21,051 nt of DNA from Gammaproteobacteria bacterium UBA3532 (GTDB lineage Bacteria > Pseudomonadota > Gammaproteobacteria > Enterobacterales > UBA3532): positions 1,077 to 22,127 of the forward strand of contig DFOV01000273.1 in NCBI GenBank assembly GCA_002376965.1, read 5' to 3'. A program made the position numbers and the translations under genes. This document shows, piece by piece, positions 7,611 to 14,727 of this stretch (positions are counted from its first letter, which is position 1; the number at the start of each line of letters is the position of its first letter). The notes beneath the pieces were generated by a model. It worked only from the letters and a program-made list of their open reading frames with translations, was not told the origin of the DNA and did no database searches.

Positions 7611-7719
7611 GGTTCCTCTTTGATTTGTTAGGGGTTAATAATCGCTGCTTTGAGCCAGCTTGGGTGTATATGCTACCATCGTGTGAAAATGTTCACCATT
7701 CTTTCAATAGCAATGGAGT

Positions 7720-7748
7720 TTGCGCCAAATTTCGTCCATTATTATAGT
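7720..7748 (+). promoter_or_regulatory. Possible promoter for the zapA pair
   Basis: TATAGT (7743-7748) is a good -10 element 44 bases before the first start codon; the TTGCGC at 7720-7725 with a 17-base spacer is a weak -35. The rest of the divergent gap (7611-7792) shows only a small dyad GTGAA/TTCAC (7683-7696). No convincing minus-strand promoter for the ygfB operon was found. Confidence 0.35.
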
Positions 7749-7792
7749 AACCTATTTGGTCCAGCCTCATATTGGAGCAATCAACTATACCT

Positions 7793-7993
7793 ATGAATGC
7801 CAAACAGCTTGATCACTTCTTAAGTTCAGTTGAATCGCTTGTAAGTCAGCACCAGACTCTGACCGAAGAGCACAAAACGCTGCTTGGCCGCTTGCATAGC
7901 CTTGAGCGCGAAAATCAACAATTGAAAAACAAAGTCGAACAGCAAGCAAGCCAATTAGATTCGCTACGCCAAGCGAATAAAAGGAGCTCATAG
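7793..7993 (+). CDS. TIGR02449-type ZapB-like coiled-coil protein
   Basis: A 66-residue protein that is one continuous coiled coil, with heptad leucines and polar faces (LHSLERENQQLKNKV, SQLDSLRQANK). Small proteins of this type are regularly encoded directly before zapA in gammaproteobacteria and resemble the division protein ZapB. A division role is inferred from this position. The ATG at 7793 was preferred over the TTG at 7772. GGAG (7774-7777) lies 15 bases upstream of the ATG, a little far, so the start is not certain. Only two bases separate its stop from zapA. Confidence 0.8.
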   Translation: MNAKQLDHFLSSVESLVSQHQTLTEEHKTLLGRLHSLERENQQLKNKVEQQASQLDSLRQANKRSS

Positions 7994-7995
7994 TC

Positions 7996-8298
7996 ATGGC
8001 CCAATCCAACAGCCCAGCAACCATCAACATTCTGGATAGGGATTATCGTATTGCTTGCCCTGCCGAAGAGCGAGAGCTGCTCATTCGCGCATCAAAACTG
8101 TTGGAAAAACGCATGCGTGATACACGCAATCGAAGCAATGGACACATATTGAACCAGGAAAAACTGGCAATCATCGCCGGGCTTAATATTACTAGCGAGT
8201 ATATTTCAACCCTGGAAGCGACAAAAGCAGAAGAAACAGAACTTGCCAAGCGCATTAATGCCCTACAGTTTCAAATAGATAAGCTTCTGGTCAAATAA
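7996..8298 (+). CDS. zapA: Cell division protein ZapA
   Basis: A 100-residue ZapA of the short class, with the typical start TINILDRDYRIACP, then EERELLIRASKLLEKRM, and a C-terminal coiled coil (TLEATKAEETELAKRINALQ). ZapA binds FtsZ and cross-links and stabilises protofilaments at the Z-ring. AGGAG (7981-7985) stands 10 bases ahead of the ATG, inside the end of the preceding ZapB-like gene, so the two are coupled. The zapA-6S RNA-fthC order matches E. coli. Confidence 0.95.
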   Translation: MAQSNSPATINILDRDYRIACPAEERELLIRASKLLEKRMRDTRNRSNGHILNQEKLAIIAGLNITSEYISTLEATKAEETELAKRINALQFQIDKLLVK

Positions 8299-8468
8299 CA
8301 CCAGTGTTACTTACATCCCCAAACTACTTCACAAAGCTTGTTTCATAGATAAGCGGCGGATTTTTGGTTGTTTTTTCCCCTTTTCGAGCGGTTATTAAAC
8401 AAATAAAATTTTTCGATAGATTTCTTTTCAATTCCCCCTTTTCTTTTGTGACTGACTATGATTGAATG
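8299..8468. other. Gap between zapA and 6S RNA, with probable 6S promoter
   Basis: This stretch is T-rich and contains no ORF or convincing terminator. A TATGAT -10 element lies at 8457-8462, 7-12 bases before the 6S 5' end. No good -35 is visible at the expected distance, only pyrimidine-rich sequence. Confidence 0.4.
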
Positions 8469-8655
8469 AACCTAACCTTCGGGAGCGAGCAAAGCGGATA
8501 TGTCCCTGAGCCGATGCTTACATCCCCGGGAGCTGGCACCTGTCTCTATTGAGCACGTCCGCATCAGCGGAAAGCCTACGGAGTCATTCCGGCGCCCACC
8601 TGAACCGTTGGGTTCATGGCGACGACCGCGTTGCTGCACCGGAGGTCTCCTTTCT
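8469..8655 (+). ncRNA. ssrS: 6S RNA (RNA polymerase-binding regulator)
   Basis: The region contains the recognisable 6S core GTCCCTGAGCCGATGCTTACAT on one side and CACCTGAACCGTTGGGTTCATGG on the other, matching E. coli ssrS in order. The ends pair into the closing stem: ACCTTCGG (8475-8482) with the CCGGAGGT that ends at 8646, and GCAAAGCGG (8489-8497) with CCGCGTTGC (ending near 8635). 6S RNA mimics an open promoter and binds sigma70-RNA polymerase in stationary phase. It lies between zapA and fthC, its usual place, and is probably processed from a transcript continuing into fthC. The exact ends are estimated to within about 10 bases. Confidence 0.93.
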
Positions 8656-8779
8656 TTCCCTCTGTTTTATACATATCTCCCTCTCTTTTCGAAGACACAG
8701 CTCTAATGCATTTCTGAACTCATTTTTATATTTATGTACTAAAATCAAAGTTGGTAGTCTCGCGATATTCCAGGTAATC

Positions 8780-9403
8780 ATGAATCAACTCAAATCTCAA
8801 ATTCGAAAGCAGATGCGTGCTCAACGCCAGTCAATGTCACCATCTGAACGCTTCCAGTTAAGTATCGATTTAAAGCAACGCTTGCTCGGTATGCCTGAAA
8901 TAGCCCGTGCCAATAACGTGGGAACTTACTTAGCTTATGATGGAGAGTTGAGCCTGGATAGCTTTATAGACAGTTGCTGGCACCAGGGTACACAGGTTTG
9001 CCTACCGTCTTTGCATCCAATTGGCTATAACAAGCTTTGGTTTATGCCCTTTCGACCACAATCCCGCATGGTTCGCAACCGATATGGGATTAGCGAGCCC
9101 GAGGGCTGCTATCAAAACGCAACCAAGCTGTATATGTTGGATGTTATTCTCATGCCCTTGGTCGCTTTCGATAGACAAGGAAACCGACTCGGAATGGGAG
9201 GAGGGTTTTATGATCGAACACTTGCTTGCCTCAAGGCTCGATCCCGAAGAGGCAAACCAAAACTATTCGGCATTGCCTACGATCATCAACAAGTAGAGGC
9301 CCTACCTGTTGAGCCTTGGGATATTCCTTTAGATGGGATTATTACTCCCAGCAACGTTATGCGCTTTACCAGTGGTGCCAACTACTCGACTAATAATTCG
9401 TGA
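8780..9403 (+). CDS. fthC: 5-formyltetrahydrofolate cyclo-ligase
   Basis: A 207-residue enzyme that converts 5-formyl-THF to 5,10-methenyl-THF using ATP (YgfA/FthC family; MTHFS). It has the basic N-terminal IRKQMRAQR substrate/ATP region and the diagnostic PLVAFDRQGNRLGMGGGFYDR motif (about 126-146). It ends with the expected PWDIPLDGIITPSNV. The ATG at 8780 follows AGGT and agrees with the family N-terminus; the reading frame upstream runs through 6S RNA and is not coding. Its 3' end overlaps the convergent lipoprotein gene by 22 bases. A one-carbon link to the downstream metH is only a pathway relation. Confidence 0.94.
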   Translation: MNQLKSQIRKQMRAQRQSMSPSERFQLSIDLKQRLLGMPEIARANNVGTYLAYDGELSLDSFIDSCWHQGTQVCLPSLHPIGYNKLWFMPFRPQSRMVRNRYGISEPEGCYQNATKLYMLDVILMPLVAFDRQGNRLGMGGGFYDRTLACLKARSRRGKPKLFGIAYDHQQVEALPVEPWDIPLDGIITPSNVMRFTSGANYSTNNS

Positions 9404-10773
9404 TAGAGGTGTGGATCGTCAAAATGCCGCTCACCAATAAAAGCAATAGCATGGTTGCCAACCAAGCGCATAGCACCAGGCGAGCGCACGCCCGTCGGCC
9501 ACAATAGCCAGCGCTCAAGCCGCTCGGTTCCATCAACAATACCGTGTTTGCCAAACAATGGCTGTTGCTGGAGAGATGTTCGATAGTTTAGATTCTCAAG
9601 TCGGGTTAACTCATATTCCTCGCCTAGTGAAAATGGCTCAGCAAAATCAACACCGACAACCTGATGCTCACGCGAGCTTATTCTGATGGTAGCACGCCCA
9701 TGCTCCCAGTCCGTTAAGGAAAAAATCAAGGGCCGTTCGGCTTCAAATTCGGACGCAACCAAGTATTTGTCTTGAGGTATAAACAGCTGATAATAACAGC
9801 CACAACTGTGAATGGTGTCATACCAAAGCGCTCTGCCCTTTTCATCTAGCGTTACCCGCCAGATAATGCCATCCAGCTTCCCAGCGTAGATATTCAGCAA
9901 GCCGCCAGGGCGTTCGCTGAACCACCATTGATAGTTGAGTTGCAGGAGTGTTTTCCCCTGCCACTGCGTATAGCTCTTGTGAGTGAAAACGATGGGGGCA
10001 GCAGATACCTGTACCTCGCCGTTGCTGTCTCGGTAGGGCGTGATCAACCGGTCGAACTCTCCTTCGACTGCGACTTCGATTTGCGGTGCATGATAACGCC
10101 ATAAGGCGCTTTCCTGGTCAAAATGGGGATAGCCTAAAGCGTCGTAGCGAATGCGTACCTCAGGCATCGCGGTATGAGTATTATCATCCACGCTGTTCAC
10201 TTCCATCTTATAGCGAACAAGCTTGTCTGCAGAGTTTTGACCAAAAGACTCTCTAGCCTCTTGATGCCAATTGGCAACCCCTATCGACAGTGGCCACTGC
10301 ATCAGCCAGCCACCACCGAGCCAACGTCGCCATTCCAGATAGCTATCTTGAGCTTGCCACTGAGCAATTTCTGGCCTCAGGCGCTGCCAGTTAGCTGTAT
10401 AGGAATCATTGAGCTGTTGATGACAGGCCTTTAGCGATAGGAGATTATCACGCTCGGGGGCTGGCATATACGACCAAGCACTTTCTAACTGTGACCAATA
10501 GTTTTCCGCTGCATACTGCAGCCACAACCTCACTTCACGTTCACCGTTTAATGACTGCCCTTTAAACGCCAGCATACGGTCAATGCTTAAGCCGGGCTGT
10601 GGAAGCTGTTGATGAGAACCGTTCCATAAACCGGCCTGTTTAGCCTGAGCCTCGGCTACCGTCAAAAGCTGCTCGCAATCACTTTGATATACGTCGGAGG
10701 GGTGCGTCGCGCAGCCGGATAGCGTTAGTAAAACGAAGATTAAAGTTAGGAAGGAACCTGAATTAATTTGCAT
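9382..10773 (-). CDS. Uncharacterised lipoprotein with HSCGC motif
   Basis: A 463-residue protein with a lipoprotein signal peptide: hydrophobic stretch 8-20, lipobox LSGC with C21, then ATHPSD. D is not at +2, so outer-membrane sorting is plausible. The mature part is rich in Trp and Tyr and has no domain I recognise. The most striking part is HSCGCYYQLF at 322-331, with further conserved-looking stretches near the C-terminus (SPGAMRLVGNHAIAF, then GERHFDDPHLY). Its start overlaps the sulP 3' end by 28 bases, implying co-transcription. The position suggests a periplasmic or outer-membrane partner of the transporter, but no function can be assigned. No strong ribosome site is seen. Confidence 0.8.
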   Translation of the reverse strand: MQINSGSFLTLIFVLLTLSGCATHPSDVYQSDCEQLLTVAEAQAKQAGLWNGSHQQLPQPGLSIDRMLAFKGQSLNGEREVRLWLQYAAENYWSQLESAWSYMPAPERDNLLSLKACHQQLNDSYTANWQRLRPEIAQWQAQDSYLEWRRWLGGGWLMQWPLSIGVANWHQEARESFGQNSADKLVRYKMEVNSVDDNTHTAMPEVRIRYDALGYPHFDQESALWRYHAPQIEVAVEGEFDRLITPYRDSNGEVQVSAAPIVFTHKSYTQWQGKTLLQLNYQWWFSERPGGLLNIYAGKLDGIIWRVTLDEKGRALWYDTIHSCGCYYQLFIPQDKYLVASEFEAERPLIFSLTDWEHGRATIRISSREHQVVGVDFAEPFSLGEEYELTRLENLNYRTSLQQQPLFGKHGIVDGTERLERWLLWPTGVRSPGAMRLVGNHAIAFIGERHFDDPHLYHELLVE

Positions 10774-12431
10774 ATAGCTTTATCAACGGAAACAAAAACA
10801 TGGCTTTCTCCAAGTGTAGTTAAAAACCGCGTATGCCTTAATTTATCCATCACGGGACCTTTTACCTCTGCCAATGATAGTTGACGCCCACCTTTTTCCA
10901 GGTTGTGGTGCAACAGGCTTAGGGTTTCCACCGCGCTGGCATCAACATAATTTACCGCAGAAAAGATCAGGACGACATGTTTGGATTCAGGGTATCGCGA
11001 TACCGCATCCAACACAAAGTTTTCGACCAGACGGCAGTTGGCAAAGTACAGACTTTCATCCACCCGTATTAACAATACATCAGAATAGGTGGTTACTGGA
11101 TGACGCTCAATATTGCGAAAGTGTTCGGAGTCGCCTAGCCGACCAACAATAGCTATATGGGGATGGCCCGAGCGATAGAGAAACAGCAATAGGGACACAC
11201 CAATCCCAATCACTAATCCTTGGGCGATACCCACAGTTAAAACAGTCACAAAGGTAAAAACAGCGGTGATCCCATCGGCTCGATTAAAACGCCAAATGCG
11301 CCAAATATCAGCAACTTTAAAAAGCGGCAAAACGGCATAGATGCTAATGGCAGCTAGCAAGGTATAGGGCAACCATTGCATCAGCTCTCCCATAAACAGC
11401 AACACCATCAGTAAAACGGCGGCCGTCACCAACGAAGCTAGCCCACTTTGCGCGCCTGAACGTGCATTGAGTGCTGACCGGCCTATCCCTGCCGCAACAG
11501 GTAAGGTCAGACTGGCTCCGGCTACAAGATTAGCTAACCCCAACCCCCACAGCTCGCGTTGTGGCTCCAACCTTTCGCGCTTTTCTGCTGCCAGCTCATT
11601 GCCAACCGCCATACTCTCCAGATATATAACTAATCCAATGACCACTGCATGCACAGCTAGTTGTTTAGCCAGATCCAGCGATAAGGCTATGTGAGAATAA
11701 TCCAGCGACTTAATATCAAACGCGCTGACCAGCCAAAGCTCGTTTTGCAATACCCGACTATTGGCAATTACCAGCATAAGCCCAAGCAGCCATACCAGAG
11801 GAAGGGCCTTGGCCCAAAGTGCTTTCACCCGCCATTGAACCAACAATAAAGAAGCTAAAACCAAACAGCCCAACACCAAAGATAAACCATTTAACTGAGG
11901 CAAGGCCGAGAACAGATTGAGCAGCGTTTGCCCAAGGTGCTCCCCCCTTTCTATATCGAGTTGAGCCAGATAGCGAAGCTGGCCGACAATGATCAACACT
12001 ACTGAAGCAGAGGTAAATCCTTTCACTACCGAGTCGCTTAGTAGCTGACTCACGCCACTCAACCTGAACACGCCCAACAAACAAAGAAAAATTCCAATAA
12101 GCGCGCTTAGATGATACGCGACCACAATGGGGGGATAATCAGGAAATAGGAAAACAACATCGCCGGTCATGGCGGCAATGATGGCCACTGGCGCAACAGA
12201 TATGGCTCTGCCACTGCCAACAAGGGCATAAATCACCAAAGGTAGCAGGGATGCAATGACACCATAGATGGGAGCCACATTGGCCATGAGTGCGTAGGCC
12301 ATCGCCTGAGGCAGCAATACGGCTGCCACAATAAATCCGGCTAAAACATCTTGCCGATAATCCGCGCTAGAATAGCCGCGGATATGATTTTTTATATAAA
12401 TTAATGGGCTACAAAGGTTAGGCTGGTTCAT
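10746..12431 (-). CDS. SulP-family inorganic anion transporter with STAS domain
   Basis: A 561-residue membrane protein. The SulP signature follows the N-terminus (YRQDVLAGFIVAAVLLPQAMAYALMA, given here only by its start and end: residues about 22-48). Then come multiple membrane helices and a cytoplasmic C-terminal STAS domain (about 440-550) containing VVLIFSAVNYVDASAVETL. SulP proteins move sulfate, bicarbonate or similar anions. Next to an SqrR-like repressor and a persulfide dioxygenase, an inorganic sulfur anion such as sulfite, thiosulfate or sulfate is the likely substrate, which is inference. ATG 12429-12431 overlaps the repressor gene by 14 bases; an in-frame ATG at 12455 is also possible, and neither has a clear ribosome site, which fits translational coupling. 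Confidence 0.88.
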   Translation of the reverse strand: MNQPNLCSPLIYIKNHIRGYSSADYRQDVLAGFIVAAVLLPQAMAYALMANVAPIYGVIASLLPLVIYALVGSGRAISVAPVAIIAAMTGDVVFLFPDYPPIVVAYHLSALIGIFLCLLGVFRLSGVSQLLSDSVVKGFTSASVVLIIVGQLRYLAQLDIERGEHLGQTLLNLFSALPQLNGLSLVLGCLVLASLLLVQWRVKALWAKALPLVWLLGLMLVIANSRVLQNELWLVSAFDIKSLDYSHIALSLDLAKQLAVHAVVIGLVIYLESMAVGNELAAEKRERLEPQRELWGLGLANLVAGASLTLPVAAGIGRSALNARSGAQSGLASLVTAAVLLMVLLFMGELMQWLPYTLLAAISIYAVLPLFKVADIWRIWRFNRADGITAVFTFVTVLTVGIAQGLVIGIGVSLLLFLYRSGHPHIAIVGRLGDSEHFRNIERHPVTTYSDVLLIRVDESLYFANCRLVENFVLDAVSRYPESKHVVLIFSAVNYVDASAVETLSLLHHNLEKGGRQLSLAEVKGPVMDKLRHTRFLTTLGESHVFVSVDKAICKLIQVPS

Positions 12432-12813
12432 TATCAGTGGGACAATATAGGTCATGTAATACTTGCAGCACGCGCTGCGCCTTGTCCCCTTGAAGTTGAT
12501 AATAGATAGTTTGCGCATCACGACGGCAAGCAACCAGATGGTCTTTACGCAGCCAAGCCAAATGCTGCGAAAGTGCAGATTGACTCAAGGGTATACGCTC
12601 ATTGAGCTGACTAACCGATAACTCGCCTTCAACCAACATACACAAAATCATCAAACGAGACTCATTGGACAGCGCCTTCATCAGTCTAGCGGCCTGCTTT
12701 GCCTGAACCTGCATTGTTTGCAGGTCAACGATTGACTCATCGGGACGCGTTTCTAGTTCAACTTCTCCCTGTAAGTCAATGACAGCATTTTCCTGGGTCT
12801 CTACACTTATCAT
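12418..12813 (-). CDS. ArsR-family repressor, SqrR/BigR-like persulfide sensor
   Basis: A 131-residue winged-helix regulator: ALSNESRLMILCML (47-60), recognition region SQSALSQHLAWLRK (77-90), wing RRDAQTIYYQL. Cysteines stand at 58, 96 and 124. The C58-C124 distance of 66 residues is exactly that of C41/C107 in Rhodobacter SqrR and C42/C108 in Xylella BigR. In those proteins the pair forms a sulfur bridge with reactive sulfur species and releases DNA. The sequence around both cysteines (LC, HDLYC) also fits. An extra acidic N-terminal extension of about 35 residues is unusual. It is the first gene of the minus-strand unit with sulP and should repress both divergent units. Confidence 0.9.
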   Translation of the reverse strand: MISVETQENAVIDLQGEVELETRPDESIVDLQTMQVQAKQAARLMKALSNESRLMILCMLVEGELSVSQLNERIPLSQSALSQHLAWLRKDHLVACRRDAQTIYYQLQGDKAQRVLQVLHDLYCPTDNEPA

Positions 12814-12834
12814 GGTCTAATCTCGTTACTTGCG

Positions 12835-12851
12835 ACTAACTTATTGTTAGT
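12835..12851. promoter_or_regulatory. Dyad upstream of the repressor gene, candidate operator
   Basis: The sequence ACTAACTTATTGTTAGT is a perfect 6-bp inverted repeat around a 5-base centre, about 22-38 bases upstream of the arsR-type start codon. On the minus strand a TTGAAA (12875-12870) could serve as -35 with the dyad over the -10 region, the place expected for autorepression. Its TTAGT half-sites recur in the 18-bp repeats at the other end of this gap. Confidence 0.5.
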
Positions 12852-12935
12852 TATCTATTGTCCTTGATATTTCAATAAATTCAATTCGCACGAATATATG
12901 AAATATGGCTTCAAGTTGGACAGTTTTAATACTAC

Positions 12936-12983
12936 TTTAGTTTTTGCTAATATTCCACTTGTTATTTTAGTTTTTGCTAATAT
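12936..12983 (+). repeat. Two perfect 18-bp direct repeats, 30-bp period
   Basis: TTTAGTTTTTGCTAATAT occurs at 12936-12953 and again at 12966-12983. Start to start is 30 bases, close to three helical turns, so a protein bound to both would sit on one DNA face. Each copy contains an internal TTAG/CTAA dyad with six bases between the arms. Confidence 0.9.
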
Positions 12984-12986
12984 AAT
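12959..12986 (+). promoter_or_regulatory. Promoter of the persulfide dioxygenase operon
   Basis: TTGTTA (12959-12964), a 16-base spacer and a perfect TATAAT (12981-12986) lie 34 bases upstream of the ATG. The second 18-bp repeat fills the spacer and runs into the -10 box, so binding there would block RNA polymerase. The remainder of the 206-base divergent gap (12814-13019) is AT-rich without other obvious sites. Confidence 0.65.
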
Positions 12987-13019
12987 AATTACATAACGAT
13001 TTACAAGTTTGGAGTTACC

Positions 13020-13895
13020 ATGGCCTTAAAGATAACGCCCTTCTATCACGAAGATACGGGAACCTATACCTATGTCGCCGCCGATGAATCAACAGCGAGC
13101 TGCGCAGTGATCGATCCCGTCATGGATTATGAACCGCAAAGCGCCAAAGTTGGCTACTTGTTCATTGATCAGATTATTGATTTCATTCGCCAGAACCAGC
13201 TGACCAATCAATGGATTCTGGAAACCCATGCTCACGCGGATCATCTCAGCGCTGCACAATACCTGAAACAACAGGTAGGTGGAAAAGTTGGCATTGGCGA
13301 CACCATAGGTAAAGTACAAAAGGTTTTCAAACACCTTTACAACGAGGCAAACGACTTTTCTACTAACGGCGACCAATTTGACTTCTTACTCAGCGATGAT
13401 GAAACCATCATGGTGGGCAGTGAACCGTTGCACGTACTCCATACCCCAGGGCATACTCCTGCTTGTGTTTCCTATGTCACACAAAATGCCGCTTTTGTTG
13501 GCGACACCTTGTTTGCGCCAGATGTCGGTACGGCTCGTACAGACTTTCCTGGAGGTGATGCGGAAACACTCTATACATCGATACAAAAGCTCCTTTCCTT
13601 ACCAGAGGAAACTGCACTTTATCTGTGTCATGATTATCCGCCTCCCACCCGCATGCCAACATATAGAACCACTGTTGCGGAACAAAAAAAGCTCAATATT
13701 CATGTTAACGCCGACATTTCCAAAGAACAGTTTATTCAAATGCGCCGAGAAAGAGATGCCCAGCTCCAATCACCACGTCTTTTATTGCCTTCGCTACAAG
13801 TCAATATCCGAGCTGGAGAGCTTCCAGAAGCTGAAAGCAATGGCGTGCGCTATTTAAAAATTCCCTTAAATCAGATAGGTGCTAATCATGACTGA
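13020..13895 (+). CDS. blh: Persulfide dioxygenase-like MBL-fold hydrolase (BLH/ETHE1 type)
   Basis: A 291-residue metallo-beta-lactamase-fold protein. It carries THAHADH (H70, H72, D74, H75), HTPGHTP (H141, H145), GDTLF (D162) and LCHDY (H204), plus the ETHE1/BLH motif TARTDFPGGDA. In persulfide dioxygenases two histidines and an aspartate bind a single Fe(II), and the enzyme oxidises glutathione persulfide to sulfite. The extended C-terminus (SLQVNIRAGELPEAESNGVRYLK, positions about 260-282) is that of the bacterial BLH subgroup found in BigR and PmpR operons. GGAG at 13011-13014 precedes the ATG. Its stop overlaps the next gene by eight bases. It is a cytosolic enzyme for reactive-sulfur detoxification; the activity is inferred from family and context. 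Confidence 0.92.
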   Translation: MALKITPFYHEDTGTYTYVAADESTASCAVIDPVMDYEPQSAKVGYLFIDQIIDFIRQNQLTNQWILETHAHADHLSAAQYLKQQVGGKVGIGDTIGKVQKVFKHLYNEANDFSTNGDQFDFLLSDDETIMVGSEPLHVLHTPGHTPACVSYVTQNAAFVGDTLFAPDVGTARTDFPGGDAETLYTSIQKLLSLPEETALYLCHDYPPPTRMPTYRTTVAEQKKLNIHVNADISKEQFIQMRRERDAQLQSPRLLLPSLQVNIRAGELPEAESNGVRYLKIPLNQIGANHD

Positions 13896-14304
13896 GTTTA
13901 CCCCTGTTACAAGCCTTGCCGGAGGCCTGATGATTGGACTAGCCGTTGCTCTACTTTGGCTATTCAATGGAAAAATCGGTGGCATCAGTGGCATTTGTGC
14001 CAGCGCTGTTCTAGCCCCATCAGAGCGCCTGTGGAAAGGCATTTTTCTTATAGGGCTGGTGCTAGGAGGTGCGTTATTCTACTACCTGAGTGGCAACCCG
14101 TTTGTTCCCTTAACGGATCAAAATGAGTGGCGCATCATAACGGCAGGTCTGCTGGTTGGTATAGGTACCCAGCTGGGTAGCGGTTGCACCAGTGGCCATG
14201 GCGTATGCGGTATGTCACGACTATCCCCTCGCTCTATTGTAGCTACCATCACGTTCATGTTGACTGCCGGGGTTACGGTCTACTTGTGGAGAGTCCTATC
14301 ATGA
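13888..14304 (+). CDS. pmpA: YeeE/YedE-family membrane protein (PmpA half)
   Basis: A 138-residue membrane protein with about four hydrophobic segments and the family's cysteine-containing signature [17 protein letters not shown] near residues 95-112. YeeE/YedE proteins transport thiosulfate or related sulfur compounds, with conserved cysteines lining the route. Here the full-length fold is split into two half-size genes, as in the pmpA-pmpB pair of BigR/PmpR-type operons. ATG 13888 is preceded by AGGTG and overlaps the dioxygenase stop (ATGACTGA); the ATGA at its own end starts pmpB. The three plus-strand genes are thus one coupled unit. Confidence 0.88.
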   Translation: MTEFTPVTSLAGGLMIGLAVALLWLFNGKIGGISGICASAVLAPSERLWKGIFLIGLVLGGALFYYLSGNPFVPLTDQNEWRIITAGLLVGIGTQLGSGCTSGHGVCGMSRLSPRSIVATITFMLTAGVTVYLWRVLS

Positions 14305-14726
14305 GAACGCTGATGATTGCTTTGGCCTCAGGCCTGTTGTTTGGATTTGGCCTGGGTTTATCTGGAATGACTCAACCGCAGAAGGTCATTAACTTTCTGG
14401 ATATATCAGGAAACTGGGATCCATCACTCGCTTTTGTGATGGGCGGAGCACTATTTGTCAATGCCATCGCCTATGCCTTCTCACGTAAAACTGCCAAGCC
14501 AGTTTTCGCCCTCAAATATGAGCTACCAAGCAAGCGTGATATTGACCCGCGCCTTATTAGTGGTGCAGCCATATTCGGCATCGGCTGGGGCTTATTGGGC
14601 TACTGCCCTGGTCCAGGATTAGCCAACTTAGCTACTATGCATCTGGAGCCGCTATTATTTGTATTCACCTTTATAATAAGCGCTTTGGCAACCCGCTATA
14701 TCTTGAGTAAACCCGCTATATCTTGA
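14301..14726 (+). CDS. pmpB: YeeE-related membrane protein (DUF6691, PmpB half)
   Basis: A 141-residue partner of PmpA: MTQPQKVINFLDISGNWDPSLAF (about residues 24-46), then a second half with GWGLLGYCPGPGLANLAT, the cysteine-bearing counterpart of the PmpA motif. It starts in the ATGA overlap with pmpA. The longer frame upstream (from 14184) lies inside pmpA and is not coding. The C-terminus, TRYILSKPAIS, is produced by a 20-bp tandem duplication that brings in a stop codon. Without it the frame would read about eight residues further. It probably forms a heterodimeric sulfur-compound channel with PmpA. Confidence 0.87.
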   Translation: MRTLMIALASGLLFGFGLGLSGMTQPQKVINFLDISGNWDPSLAFVMGGALFVNAIAYAFSRKTAKPVFALKYELPSKRDIDPRLISGAAIFGIGWGLLGYCPGPGLANLATMHLEPLLFVFTFIISALATRYILSKPAIS

Positions 14727-14727
14727 G
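14691..14727 (+). repeat. Tandem 17-bp repeat at the pmpB 3' end
   Basis: ACCCGCTATATCTTGAG stands at 14691-14707 and 14711-14727 (period 20). Because 20 is not a multiple of three, the second copy is read in a different frame and supplies the TGA of pmpB. Confidence 0.9.

Noticed and set aside
7683..7696. GTGAA/TTCAC dyad in the ygfB-zapA gap as an operator
   Set aside because: Only five base pairs per arm with no repeat elsewhere; expected by chance in a window of this size.
7322..7747. 141-codon plus-strand frame opposite ygfB
   Set aside because: Antisense to a conserved gene, no domain, no start signal.
7772..7792. TTG start adding seven residues to the ZapB-like protein
   Set aside because: No ribosome site before it, and the GGAG that could serve the ATG at 7793 would lie inside it.
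8549..8779. Upstream extension of the fthC reading frame (77 extra codons)
   Set aside because: It runs through the 3' half of 6S RNA and an AT-rich leader, has no family similarity, and the ATG at 8780 gives the normal enzyme length.
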